DNA of 64,000 nucleotides from NCBI GenBank assembly GCA_016716225.1, contig JADJWT010000001.1, forward strand, positions 3,792,501 through 3,856,500, read 5' to 3'. This DNA comes from Ignavibacteriota bacterium (lineage in GTDB: Bacteria; Bacteroidota; Ignavibacteria; Ignavibacteriales; Melioribacteraceae). Position 1 is the stretch's first letter. Every line of letters begins with the position of its first letter. The position numbers and the translations under genes were made by a program. Of this stretch, positions 35,875 through 45,351 are shown one piece after another. Below the pieces are notes generated by a model. That model was not told the DNA's origin. It saw only the letters and a program-made list of their open reading frames with translations, and searched no databases.

Positions 35875-38118
35875 TCATTTAGTAATAATTCCAATCTCTG
35901 CTGCAGAAGCCCAAGGATTTCCGTTAATTTCATTTATTGATTCAAGTTTGATAAATCGTGCATCAACATTTTGCTGAAATAAAATTTTTTGCTCAACCGG
36001 ATTATTCTTTATATTGCTAAACTCACCTTGAATAATTTTATCCCAATTGCTTCCATCTAAACTTGTGTAAAAAATAAATTCTTTAATCGTTCCATTAATA
36101 ATTTCTTTTCTTGGTAAATAAGAAAAACCTTTAATATTGATTTTTTCACCTAAATCAATTTCGATTGAATGCGGATGATCTGGAGAATTTGGTCGCCATT
36201 GTGTTATCCAATTTGTATTTTCATCATCATCAATTGCTTTATCTGCATGTTCATTATTATCATCTTGTTCACTGGATACAAAATGAACTTTCCATTTTGC
36301 TTTACAAATATCAAATTCCTTAGTTATAATATCACTGGCATTATTATCCGAATCGTAAGCAATTGCTTTAATCATTCCACCTTCCGGAAAATTGAATGTT
36401 TCACTAAATACTTTTGAATCATTATTTGGATTCTTCCCATCAATAGAATATTTAATAATTGGACCAGAGACTTCACAACTAATATTTACAAATCCATTTT
36501 TATCTCTTGAAATAATAGGATTCGTGACTGGAACTTTTTCAAAAAAAAGTTCAAAATTATTTATTGTTGGATTTAGTCTTGAGTTTAAAATTCTTATTCT
36601 TACTCTATCAGAATAAATATTTGAAGTTTTGCAAATTCTCTTGTAACCAACGGTTGTGCCATCTGATATTTTTACCCATTCATTATTTACAAGTGATTCG
36701 ATTTCAAACGAAGATATTCTTTGTGAAAATTTTTGAATTTGCTCTTGGAATAAGATTCTGTTAAAATATTTCTTTTCGTTTAGTATTATTTCAACGTAAG
36801 GTTCCATATCATTTTCATTCGGTATCCAGCAAGTATTAGGATTATCGTCAATAATATTGATGGGTTTGTGATTATTATCAATGTTTGAAGAAGCAACAAC
36901 AGAACTTCCTTTTGCCAAATTATTTGTGAAAGTTTCATTTAATCGTTTTCCAACTTTATTTAAAACTTGAACATCTCTATCGGAAAATAATCCTTTGTTA
37001 TTCGGGGGAATGTTAAGAAGAAATACTGTGTTCCCTCCAACAGAACGGTACCAAATATCAATAATTTTTTGAGGAGATTTTACATATTGAGCTTCATCTC
37101 TCCAAAACCAACCTTCTCTAATTGATGTATTTGTTTCTGCCGGATACCAATGAAGAAAACCGTTATTTACAATTGCTTCCTTAATTTTATTTATTGATCC
37201 CAAATCATCATCTGTCATATCCGGCCAAGTCCAATTATTTTTTGAACCTAACATTGGAATTACTGACCATTCAGATTCTCTCGTTTCACCGGCTTCATTT
37301 CCACACCATCTAACATCCGGACCTTTGCCAAAAATTACTGCTTGTGGTGCAAGTTCACGAATTAATTCATACCAAGAATTATATGTATACTGTTGATTTC
37401 CTTTTGTTTTGGGATGTGCGCCATCAAACCAAACTTCATAAATTGGTCCATACTCAGTAAGCAATTCAAAAAGTTGATTCATAAAATATTCATTATAATC
37501 ATCAACCATATATTTAAATGTTTTTTTATTTATAAATTCCTTTCCCGTTTTTCTTGGTATTATCCTTTCAGAATATTTACTGCCGTTTCCATATAAACCA
37601 TTTTGATTTTCAATTTGATAAAGATCTGCTGGCGATAAATATACACCAAGTTTTAAATCATATTTTTTACAAGATTCTGCTAAATCTTTAAGAACATCTC
37701 CTTCACCATTCCGCCAAGTACTTGATTTTACTGAGTGATCAGTATATCGAGTTTGCCAAAGACAAAAACCATCATGATGTTTTACGGTAAGAATCACCAA
37801 TTTCATTCCGGCAGATTTTATTGCTTCACACCATTGATCTGTATTTAGTTCAGTCGGATTAAATATTTTTGGATCTTCAAAACCGGTTCCCCATTCTCTT
37901 CCGGTAAATGTATTTACTCCAAAATGAATAAATGCTGTGAACTCATTTTGCTGCCATTCGTATTGGCGTTGATCCGGCAATACAGAAACAGCTTTTTGCA
38001 AAACTTCTGAATCTGTTAATGGAGTATTTTTATTCGATTGTGCAAATATGTTTGAAGAAATAATTATTAATGATAAAAATAAAGTGTTGAAATGTGTTTT
38101 ATCAAATTGGTTTTTCAT
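35875..38118 (-). CDS. Alpha-L-fucosidase, GH29 (subfamily B-like), with discoidin domains
   Basis: A 747-residue exported GH29. The signal peptide ends in IFAQ (27). The catalytic domain has AFIHFGVNTFTGREWGTGFEDP, TVKHHDGFCLW and YEVWFDGAHP (nucleophile D232); the HFG instead of HWG and the domain length fit the GH29-B group that prefers alpha-1,3/1,4-fucosyl linkages. After about 400 there are F5/8-type domains, one with INIIDDNPNTCWIPNENDMEPYVEIIL, then a beta segment (IIKYSIDGKNPNNDS), then WITQWRPNSPDHPHSIEIDLGE near the end. These discoidin domains differ from the WxGFE module on six other enzymes. It is downstream of the PNGase-like gene at 49 nt. Confidence 0.92.
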   Translation of the reverse strand: MKNQFDKTHFNTLFLSLIIISSNIFAQSNKNTPLTDSEVLQKAVSVLPDQRQYEWQQNEFTAFIHFGVNTFTGREWGTGFEDPKIFNPTELNTDQWCEAIKSAGMKLVILTVKHHDGFCLWQTRYTDHSVKSSTWRNGEGDVLKDLAESCKKYDLKLGVYLSPADLYQIENQNGLYGNGSKYSERIIPRKTGKEFINKKTFKYMVDDYNEYFMNQLFELLTEYGPIYEVWFDGAHPKTKGNQQYTYNSWYELIRELAPQAVIFGKGPDVRWCGNEAGETRESEWSVIPMLGSKNNWTWPDMTDDDLGSINKIKEAIVNNGFLHWYPAETNTSIREGWFWRDEAQYVKSPQKIIDIWYRSVGGNTVFLLNIPPNNKGLFSDRDVQVLNKVGKRLNETFTNNLAKGSSVVASSNIDNNHKPINIIDDNPNTCWIPNENDMEPYVEIILNEKKYFNRILFQEQIQKFSQRISSFEIESLVNNEWVKISDGTTVGYKRICKTSNIYSDRVRIRILNSRLNPTINNFELFFEKVPVTNPIISRDKNGFVNISCEVSGPIIKYSIDGKNPNNDSKVFSETFNFPEGGMIKAIAYDSDNNASDIITKEFDICKAKWKVHFVSSEQDDNNEHADKAIDDDENTNWITQWRPNSPDHPHSIEIDLGEKINIKGFSYLPRKEIINGTIKEFIFYTSLDGSNWDKIIQGEFSNIKNNPVEQKILFQQNVDARFIKLESINEINGNPWASAAEIGIITK

Positions 38119-38167
38119 AATGCAAAATTTTATTTGTGATTTTTTTTTATTTAATTAACTCGATAAA

Positions 38168-39871
38168 TCAATTTTTATATTTCCCAATCAAAACTCCGGA
38201 TACATTCCATGAACTGAAACTTCCTCCTTCTTTTTCTCCAATTGGAATTGCAATTTTAAAAGTATGTTTTCCGGCTGATAAATTTGATAAATCTATTTCT
38301 ACCGGAACTGTAACGGTTCCTGGACACCAATTCGATCTGCTTAAATCCGATGATGAAAGTCCATTTTCAAAATTTCCGGAAGAAGGATTTGATAATCTGA
38401 AAGTTCCGCAATCATCTCGCCACGGAATAAAACTATAAATTAATTTATCATCAATAAATATTTCATTTAATTTTTTATTAAATTCATCACCATTTTCCCA
38501 ACCGCCATGACCTGTACTGGTAAATTTTAGTTTCATATTTTCTAATCCTACCGGAATATTAACTGAAACTTTCAGAGAATCATTGTGAAACATTGTTCCG
38601 TAATTCTGATCAGACATTTCCATAATGTTTACGGTATTAAATATTGATTTGATCCAAACATTTTCAGTTTTTTCACTCGGCACAAAAGATGGATAAATTT
38701 TAAAATTTACCGAAGCAACATGTCCGCCTTTATCATAATTACCAATAAATATTCCTACCCAAATTTCTTTTCCTTCATTTGGTAAAAGATCTGTTATTTC
38801 TCGCCTATAAATAATAGAATCAGCCCAATTATATCCTTCAATCTGTGTATAATCATTAAATTTTCTAACACCAAAAGGAGTGAAAAATCTCATTAGTTCA
38901 AGAGGAGGTTCATAATTTTTAGTTGAAATTACTCCTTGAAATTCATTACCATTTATATCTTTATAAATCGGAATTCTGTTAATTCCAAATTTTAATGCAT
39001 CTAAAAAAGTTGTATCAGTTTCGTTTGGAATTATAAATAAACTTCCAACTCTATCGTAAGCATCGCCGTTTGACCATTGCGAAACTTCAGCAAATACAAT
39101 ATCACCGTTATTTAATTTTGGCAATAATAATTTTTTAAGAAGTACAGTGCCTTTGGAAAATCTGTAAGTTAAGTTTGCTTGGTCTAATTTGGGATTAACA
39201 ATTGTATCACCAAAATTTATTTTTTGATGTTCAAAAATTGGAATTGTTTTAAATCTACTGTCTATTAATTTTCGTAAATATGTTTTATTATCAACTTCTC
39301 TTGCATTTTCTAAATTGTATTTCTTTTCATCTGTAGATAACTCGCGAAAATCAATTTTGCTTGCGAAGGTTTCATAATCATTATTTCTAATCACCTTAAG
39401 TACTAAACCTAATCCGGGAGCAATTGAAATAGTTGGAGTTCCTTTAATTTTCAATTCATCTGTGTACCAAACTTCTATTGTATTTGATTTAATTTTGAAT
39501 ATTGCTTTCTTACAATTATATCCTAATATATTTTCTGTTTCATTTGTTATAGTTCCTTCTTCATATTCCGAAAAAGATTTTCTGAAAATATATTTTTCAT
39601 TATCACCAATTTTAAGAAGCTGCAATGTTTGTTTATTTTCCAAATCAAGAAATTGACTTTCCTTTTCTTTACTAATTCTTCCTTCCATTTTGTAACTAAC
39701 AAATCCATCATCATAAAACATTTTTAATGAAACATTTTCGGCGAGTTTACTATTATTTCTGAAACTATATTCAACAACTGCTTTATTTAAATTTGTTTGA
39801 GAATAGATAAAAGAAGAAAATATGGAAAGTAAAAAAAAACTTTGCGTAAAGTATTTTAATTTTTGTTTCAA
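38168..39871 (-). CDS. Peptide-N-glycosidase F-like protein with N-terminal GLPGLI-like domain
   Basis: A 567-residue exported protein counted from TTG at 39871, which follows a GGGG sequence and gives a good signal peptide ending FIYSQ; a second TTG at 39895 is possible, and no ATG exists this far upstream. Residues about 25-200 look like a GLPGLI domain (NILGYNCKKA, APGLGLVLKV). The C-terminal two-thirds match PNGase F: SNGDAYDRVGSLF (D273 matches the catalytic Asp), then TGHGGWENGDEFNKK (E463 matches the second catalytic residue), PWRDDCGTFRLSNPSSG, GLSSSDLSRSNWCPGTV and GKHTFKIAIP. PNGase F cleaves the Asn-GlcNAc bond of N-glycoproteins. I see no clear Glu at the third active-site position. 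Confidence 0.88.
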   Translation of the reverse strand: MKQKLKYFTQSFFLLSIFSSFIYSQTNLNKAVVEYSFRNNSKLAENVSLKMFYDDGFVSYKMEGRISKEKESQFLDLENKQTLQLLKIGDNEKYIFRKSFSEYEEGTITNETENILGYNCKKAIFKIKSNTIEVWYTDELKIKGTPTISIAPGLGLVLKVIRNNDYETFASKIDFRELSTDEKKYNLENAREVDNKTYLRKLIDSRFKTIPIFEHQKINFGDTIVNPKLDQANLTYRFSKGTVLLKKLLLPKLNNGDIVFAEVSQWSNGDAYDRVGSLFIIPNETDTTFLDALKFGINRIPIYKDINGNEFQGVISTKNYEPPLELMRFFTPFGVRKFNDYTQIEGYNWADSIIYRREITDLLPNEGKEIWVGIFIGNYDKGGHVASVNFKIYPSFVPSEKTENVWIKSIFNTVNIMEMSDQNYGTMFHNDSLKVSVNIPVGLENMKLKFTSTGHGGWENGDEFNKKLNEIFIDDKLIYSFIPWRDDCGTFRLSNPSSGNFENGLSSSDLSRSNWCPGTVTVPVEIDLSNLSAGKHTFKIAIPIGEKEGGSFSSWNVSGVLIGKYKN

Positions 39872-39898
39872 GATTGCCCCGTAATTATTTAGCAAAGA

Positions 39899-41083
39899 TT
39901 ATTTTTTTTCATCAAGTGTAATATTGGCAAACTGATATTTTGATTCATTTAAAATAATTTGCTTTTCAACTCTTTCGTAATTTGTTTCTGCAATAATTTT
40001 ATACTTTGTATTTGGTAATAATTTTATAATTAAAAAATCATTAAAATCATGTTTCTCGTCTTTTGTAATTCCTTCCTCAACAATTTTATCTTCTAATAAT
40101 ATTTTAATATTTCCTTTAATTCTTTTTCCATTTGGTTTATCAAACAAACGAATCGCCAAAATTACTTTACCATCTTCCGCAACAGATTTGCTATATCTAT
40201 TAGTAACAATATCCGCATAAACATATGTTGCCGTGCTATCAAAAAGTGGAGGGAAAATTACATCAGTCTTTTTAAATGATGCAGCATAAATACTATACTT
40301 CCATTCTGAATCATCCGAAGTTAATGCCCGTTCGCCAAACCAAGTTTTATTAAGAGGACTTTCTTCTTCTGCGCCAATAAAATGCCAACCGTTATCCCAA
40401 ATTTCAACCCATGAGTGATTTCCAGATTGATCTTTCCATAATGGAACACCAACAAATCTTGCCGGAATTCCAACAGATCTGCAAGCATCAATTAAAATAA
40501 TTGAAAGTCCGGTACAAGATGCAAGTCCCGCATCAATTGATTCATAAGGACTTTGATCAGCTTTTGGTCTTTTTGTTGAATAATGTACGTTAACAATATT
40601 CCAAATTTCTTTATTCAATTTTAGAGTAGCTTCTGAAGGTGAATTTAAATCTTTAATTAGCGGATAAAATTTATTGTGAAAATCTTCTCTCCAATTATCT
40701 CTTCTTTCATGAAGATTTGCATATGGTAAAATATAATTTAAAAATATATTCTTTGGAATTTCCTTTCCCCATTTAACTTGTTCCATCACCTTATATGAGA
40801 ACTCTAAATTTGTTAACAAAAATTCAGAAGATAAATTTTGTAAATCTCTTTCCGGCATATTTTGCAAGAGAAATAATAATCCTTCTTTTTGATTTACCGG
40901 ACAGTTTTCTATCGCCAATTTAATTTGAGTTGAATTTCCTTTTGAAATCTTTAGCAGATATTCTTCATTAAAAGAATTATTGATATTTGAAATTTCTAAA
41001 TCTCTACTTGAACAATTTGCAATTAAAAATATGATTGAAATTCCAACTATTAGAAAATACAATTTTGATAAGTTCTTTTTCAT
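39899..41083 (-). CDS. Transglutaminase-like lipoprotein
   Basis: A 394-residue exported protein. The signal peptide ends in LIANC (C24, lipobox). A transglutaminase-like Cys-His-Asp set is visible: DAGLASCTGLSI (C190), GNHSWVEIWDNGW (H223, D230), with RSVGIPARFVGVPLW between. The first 150 residues are helical with repeated leucine-rich segments, and a beta domain ends the protein (VEKQIILNESKYQF). The superfamily includes proteases, crosslinking enzymes and the eukaryotic cytosolic PNGase. Because the next gene encodes a PNGase F-like enzyme, it may act on the protein or glycopeptide part. It is the first gene of the minus-strand run, reading away from the palindrome at 41159. Confidence 0.82.
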   Translation of the reverse strand: MKKNLSKLYFLIVGISIIFLIANCSSRDLEISNINNSFNEEYLLKISKGNSTQIKLAIENCPVNQKEGLLFLLQNMPERDLQNLSSEFLLTNLEFSYKVMEQVKWGKEIPKNIFLNYILPYANLHERRDNWREDFHNKFYPLIKDLNSPSEATLKLNKEIWNIVNVHYSTKRPKADQSPYESIDAGLASCTGLSIILIDACRSVGIPARFVGVPLWKDQSGNHSWVEIWDNGWHFIGAEEESPLNKTWFGERALTSDDSEWKYSIYAASFKKTDVIFPPLFDSTATYVYADIVTNRYSKSVAEDGKVILAIRLFDKPNGKRIKGNIKILLEDKIVEEGITKDEKHDFNDFLIIKLLPNTKYKIIAETNYERVEKQIILNESKYQFANITLDEKK

Positions 41084-41158
41084 TTTACAATTTATTTTAT
41101 GATTAATAAAACAGAACCGGTAAGAATTTATTGCTTATTATAAGTATTTTTAAGTATC

Positions 41159-41178
41159 TTACTTACACGTGTAAGTAA
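41159..41178. promoter_or_regulatory. Perfect 20-bp palindromic operator candidate
   Basis: TTACTTACAC|GTGTAAGTAA is a perfect inverted repeat with a central CG, centred 86 bp upstream of the transglutaminase-like gene start. Length, symmetry and the central CpG are what LacI-family operators look like. It lies in the divergent region and could control both gene runs. No LacI-type regulator gene is in the window, and I noticed no second copy. Confidence 0.65.
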
Positions 41179-41317
41179 ACTTAAATAATATTCATCAAAA
41201 AAGATATGTTTTTAAAAAATCTTTTAAATTTTTATACGATTGGAATAAATTTTAAGTTTTATTGAAAGATTAAAATTCTACAAAAATCATTTAATTTTTT
41301 CACTTTTTTAATTCTGC

Positions 41318-41491
41318 ATGCAAACAAGAATCTTAAAAAAAAGTAAAACATTTGTTGATCAAAATCTTACACGGAATTCACCTCTCAAAAATATTCGTGA
41401 ACCAATAATTAAATTTGGAAATTTTTTATTTGATATGATTAGAATAATTTTTTCGCAGAAATTCATAGCATTTTTTGAACATTTATTCTAA
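41318..41491 (+). CDS. Possible 57-residue small protein
   Basis: An ATG at 41318 opens 57 codons ending at TAA 41489-41491, just before the GH20 gene. The product would be basic with a hydrophobic C-terminal half (FDMIRIIFSQKFIAFFEHLF). No ribosome binding site is visible. It could be a leader peptide, a gene remnant or a chance frame; in DNA this AT-rich, chance is quite possible. Confidence 0.18.
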   Translation: MQTRILKKSKTFVDQNLTRNSPLKNIREPIIKFGNFLFDMIRIIFSQKFIAFFEHLF

Positions 41492-41525
41492 ATAATTTTT
41501 TTTTATTTAAGGAGATTTTAAATTG

Positions 41526-43820
41526 ATGAAAAAAATAATTTTCGTAATTGGCATAAGTTTGGTATTTATTTCATGTCAAACAAATACAAAAAAAGATGTT
41601 AGTATTATTCCCGAACCAAAATCTGTTGAAGTACAAAATGGAGAATTCATAATTAATGACGAAACAAAATTGATTTATGATAATGAATTCGGAAATATTG
41701 ATAACATCTTAACTTATGTTAATAATCATTTAACGAAAAGTTCTGGCGCTGAAATAAAAACAGCTGTTGGAAGTAACGTAAATGAAAATTCAATCTACTT
41801 TAAATTTGATAAGAATATCACAAATGAAGAAGGTTATCAGTTACAGTCAAATACTGATGGAATAACAATTTCAGCATCTTCAAATATTGGAATTTTTTAT
41901 GGAGTTCAAACTTTATTGCAACTTTTACCAACTGAAATTTTTTCTCAAAGCAAAATTGACTTTGATTTAATTATACCATGTATAAATATTTCAGATGAAC
42001 CAAGATTTAAATACAGAGGAGTTCACCTTGATGTTGGTAGACACTTCTTTACTAAAGAAGATATTAAAAAATATATTGATTATTTAGCGATGCATAAAAT
42101 TAATAAATTCCATTGGCACTTGACTGAAGATCAAGGCTGGAGAATTGAAATTAAAAAATATCCAAAGTTAACTGAAATTGGTGCATGGCGAAAAGAATCA
42201 ATGGGAGATGAAAAACCACATGGTGGTTTTTATACTCAAGAAGATGTAAAAGAAATAGTGAAATATGCACAAGATAGATTTATAACTATAATTCCGGAAA
42301 TCGAAATGCCGGGACATTCACAAGCTGCATTAGCTGCATATCCTGAACTTTCGTGCACCGGCGGTCCTTTTGAAGTTGGGACAGTTTGGGGGGTTATAAA
42401 AGAAGTTTATTGCGCGGGAAATGAAAATACGTTTGAATTTCTTGAAGATGTTTTAACCGAAGTTATAGAGTTATTTCCAAGTGAATATATTCATATTGGT
42501 GGAGATGAATGTCCCAAAGAAAGATGGCATGAATGTAAAAAATGTCAATCAAGAATAAAAAGAGAAAATTTAAAAGATGAGCATGAATTGCAAAGTTATT
42601 TTATTACTAGAATCGAAAATTTTCTACTTACAAAAGGTAAAAAAATTATCGGATGGGATGAAATTCTGGAAGGAGGTTTAGCTCCACAAGCAACCGTAAT
42701 GTCATGGAGAGGAATTGAAGGCGGAATTGCTGCTGCTAAACAAAATCATGATGTGATTATGACACCGGGTTCTCATTGTTATTTTGATCATTTCCAAGGT
42801 GACGCCGCTAATGAACCACATGCTTTTGGTAGTAAATTAACATTATCAAAAGTATACTCTTATGAACCAATTCCAGAGGAGTTAAGCCAAGATGAAGGTA
42901 AATACATTTTAGGCGCGCAAGCAAATTTATGGACGGAACAACTTCCCGAATTTAAAAATGTGGAATATATGTTACTGCCAAGAATTGCAGCTTTATCTGA
43001 AGTTGTTTGGACAACTAAAGATAAAAAAGACCTTGAAAATTTTATAAAAAAAATGGATAAGCAATTTGAACGATACGAATTTTTAAAAGTGAATTATGCA
43101 AAAAGTGCTTACAACGTAAACATTGGTACCGAGTTTAACGAAACTTCAAAAACTTTGATGGTTGCTATGAGTGCTGAAATTTCAAATGTTAATATCTTTT
43201 ATACAAATGATGGAAGTGAGCCAAATGATAAATCGATCAAATATATTTCTCCTTTTATAATTGAAGAAAGCACAAAAATTAAAGCAGTATCTTATAAAAA
43301 TAAAAATTTAATGAGTAAAACAACTGAAAAGGATATTAAAATTCATAAAGCATTTGGGAAAAATATTACACTAAAATTTCCATATTCGGAAAAATATACC
43401 GGAGGTGGCAAATATGCATTGGTTGATGGGCTAAACGGAACAAATTCATTTGCTGATTCGTTTTGGCAAGGATTTGAAGGTGATGATTTGGATGCTATAA
43501 TTGATTTAGGCAATTCTACAAAAATCAGTTCTGTGGAAATGAATTTTAATCAAAATAATCATTCATGGGTTTTTCTACCAGAATTTGTTGAAATTTCATT
43601 TTCAAAAGATGGGGTAAATTTTAACAAACCAATTAAAATTTTAAATGATATTGATCCTAAATATGCGGGATCAATTAAAAAGAAATTTACCTCACAATTT
43701 AATATTGTTGAAGTAAATTATATTAAAGTTTATGCAAAAAATATTGGTAAATGTCCTGAGTGGCATTCCGGTGCTGGTGGAAAAGCATGGATATTTATTG
43801 ATGAGGTAACGGTAAATTAA
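41526..43820 (+). CDS. GH20 beta-N-acetylhexosaminidase lipoprotein with discoidin-like module
   Basis: A 764-residue exported enzyme. I chose ATG 41526; TTG 41523 directly before it is the alternative, both after AAGGAG. Lipobox FISC (C17). A GH20b N-terminal domain (about 25-155) precedes the GH20 barrel: RYRG-like FKYRGVHLDVGRHFF, KFHWHLTEDQGWRIEI, PEIEMPGHSQA and the catalytic pair HIGGDECPK (D327, E328), then GWDEILEGGLAP and ILGAQANLWTEQ. A chitobiase C-terminal-type domain (YTNDGSEPNDKS) follows, and the last 135 residues are the shared module (WQGFEGDDLDAIIDL, CPEWHSGAGGKAWIFIDEV). It cleaves terminal GlcNAc or GalNAc. First gene of the plus-strand run. Confidence 0.94.
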   Translation: MKKIIFVIGISLVFISCQTNTKKDVSIIPEPKSVEVQNGEFIINDETKLIYDNEFGNIDNILTYVNNHLTKSSGAEIKTAVGSNVNENSIYFKFDKNITNEEGYQLQSNTDGITISASSNIGIFYGVQTLLQLLPTEIFSQSKIDFDLIIPCINISDEPRFKYRGVHLDVGRHFFTKEDIKKYIDYLAMHKINKFHWHLTEDQGWRIEIKKYPKLTEIGAWRKESMGDEKPHGGFYTQEDVKEIVKYAQDRFITIIPEIEMPGHSQAALAAYPELSCTGGPFEVGTVWGVIKEVYCAGNENTFEFLEDVLTEVIELFPSEYIHIGGDECPKERWHECKKCQSRIKRENLKDEHELQSYFITRIENFLLTKGKKIIGWDEILEGGLAPQATVMSWRGIEGGIAAAKQNHDVIMTPGSHCYFDHFQGDAANEPHAFGSKLTLSKVYSYEPIPEELSQDEGKYILGAQANLWTEQLPEFKNVEYMLLPRIAALSEVVWTTKDKKDLENFIKKMDKQFERYEFLKVNYAKSAYNVNIGTEFNETSKTLMVAMSAEISNVNIFYTNDGSEPNDKSIKYISPFIIEESTKIKAVSYKNKNLMSKTTEKDIKIHKAFGKNITLKFPYSEKYTGGGKYALVDGLNGTNSFADSFWQGFEGDDLDAIIDLGNSTKISSVEMNFNQNNHSWVFLPEFVEISFSKDGVNFNKPIKILNDIDPKYAGSIKKKFTSQFNIVEVNYIKVYAKNIGKCPEWHSGAGGKAWIFIDEVTVN

Positions 43821-43836
43821 ATCTTTAATATCGGAA

Positions 43837-45318
43837 ATGAAAATAATTATTAAAACAACAATTTTAATTCTCGTCAGTTCACTTAATTTATGTGCCCAAT
43901 TAGCTCATGAAATAACTGATTACGTTCAAGAATATGATCCGTTAGTTATACAAAAATTAGAGAATTGGCAAGATTTAAAATTTGGACTTCTAATGACTTG
44001 GGGACCATATTGTCAATGGGGAATTGTTGAATCTTGGTCTCTTTGTCCGGAAGATTATGAATGGTGTAATAGAACTTTTGGAAAAAATACTAATAATTAT
44101 TTTGAGTATAAAAAAGAATATGAAAAATTAAAAACAACTTTTAATCCAGTTAAATTTGATCCTGATAAATGGGCTTTGGCTGCAAAGCATGCTGGGATGA
44201 AATACGTTATTGCAATGGCTAAACATCATGATGGCTTTTGCATGTTTGATACTAAAACAACAGATTACAAAATAACTGATTCAAATTGTCAATTCAGTTA
44301 TAACCCTAAATCAAATATTTTAAAAGAGATTTTAAATTCATTCACAAATCAAAATTTCATGGCGGGAATTTATTTTTCCAAACCCGATTGGCATTCAGAA
44401 TTTTATTGGGATCCATACTTCCCTCCTCTTGATAGAAATGTAAATTATGATCCGGAAATTTATCCCGATAAATGGAATAAATTTGTTGAATTTACTCATA
44501 ATCAAATTTCAGAACTACTTACAGATTTTGGTAAAGTTGATATTCTTTGGTTAGACGGCGGTTGGGTTGCAGCTCAAAAAGATGATATTGAAAATTGGTA
44601 TAAAGTAACTGTTAAAAATTCTCAGAGCGGGTTTTTAAAAAGTAAAATTGTAAGTCAAGATATAAAAATGAATGAACTTGTTGAGAAAGCTAGAAAACTT
44701 CAACCGGGATTGATTGTCGTGGATCGTGCAGTAAAAGGAAAAAATCAAAATTATCTTACTCCGGAAAATATCGTCCCAGAAAATGCATTGCCATATCCAT
44801 GGGAATCATGTATAATTTCTGGCGGAGGTTGGTCTTGGGTATTCAATCCAACTTACAGATCTTCAAGAGAATTAGTTCACATTCTAATTGATATAGTTTG
44901 CAAAGGTGGCAATTTATTATTGAACATTGCTCCGAGTCCAGAAGGAACTTGGCACGACGAAGCTTATGAAAGACTTGATGAAATAGGCGATTGGATAAAA
45001 ATAAATGGTGAAGCAATTTATGAAACAAGATCAATTAAACCTTACAAAGAATCAAATATTTGTTTTACTAATAAAAAAAATACAAAAACTGTTTATGCAA
45101 TTTATCTAGCAGATGAAAATGATAAAAAACTTCCCTCGGAGATTTTTATTTCCTCTTTCATACCAAAAGCTGGTAGCAAAATAAATTTATTAGGATTCGA
45201 TAAAGAAATAGTTTGGAAGAAAATTTCTAATGGAATAATTATTTCTGTTCCGAATGAAATTCAAAAAAAACTGAAAAGTGAATTTGCTTGGACTTTTAAG
45301 ATAAATGAAATAGAATAA
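43837..45318 (+). CDS. GH29 alpha-L-fucosidase-like, tandem copy 1, active-site His replaced
   Basis: A 493-residue exported GH29 with signal peptide ending LCAQ (21). The barrel has AKHHDGFCMF and VDILWLDGGW (nucleophile D240 intact), then YPWESCIISGGGWSWVF and GGNLLLNIAPSPEG. The motif that reads MHWG in its neighbour reads LLMTWGPYCQWG here, so the usual His is Thr (T54). That His contacts fucose in the family, so this copy may have altered specificity or reduced activity. About three-quarters of positions match the product of the next gene by eye, so the two arose by tandem duplication. Short protein, no added binding modules. Confidence 0.88.
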   Translation: MKIIIKTTILILVSSLNLCAQLAHEITDYVQEYDPLVIQKLENWQDLKFGLLMTWGPYCQWGIVESWSLCPEDYEWCNRTFGKNTNNYFEYKKEYEKLKTTFNPVKFDPDKWALAAKHAGMKYVIAMAKHHDGFCMFDTKTTDYKITDSNCQFSYNPKSNILKEILNSFTNQNFMAGIYFSKPDWHSEFYWDPYFPPLDRNVNYDPEIYPDKWNKFVEFTHNQISELLTDFGKVDILWLDGGWVAAQKDDIENWYKVTVKNSQSGFLKSKIVSQDIKMNELVEKARKLQPGLIVVDRAVKGKNQNYLTPENIVPENALPYPWESCIISGGGWSWVFNPTYRSSRELVHILIDIVCKGGNLLLNIAPSPEGTWHDEAYERLDEIGDWIKINGEAIYETRSIKPYKESNICFTNKKNTKTVYAIYLADENDKKLPSEIFISSFIPKAGSKINLLGFDKEIVWKKISNGIIISVPNEIQKKLKSEFAWTFKINEIE

Positions 45319-45351
45319 AAATATATTCATTAGCAGAAGGAGTAATTTAAC

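Larger units (their letters stand above)
41084..41522. promoter_or_regulatory. Divergent control region between the two glycan operons
   Basis: This 439-nt AT-rich gap separates the minus-strand and plus-strand glycan gene runs and must hold both promoters. It contains the palindrome at 41159-41178, a TAAATTTG match at 41410-41417 that is weak evidence of a promoter, a possible 57-codon frame (41318-41491) and AAGGAG at 41509-41514 in front of the GH20 gene. I see no regulator gene and no clear terminator. Confidence 0.55.

Noticed and set aside
41410..41417. TAAATTTG as a promoter -7 element for the GH20 run
   Set aside because: It matches TAnnTTTG, but no TTTG lies 19-21 bp upstream; a chance match in AT-rich DNA cannot be excluded.
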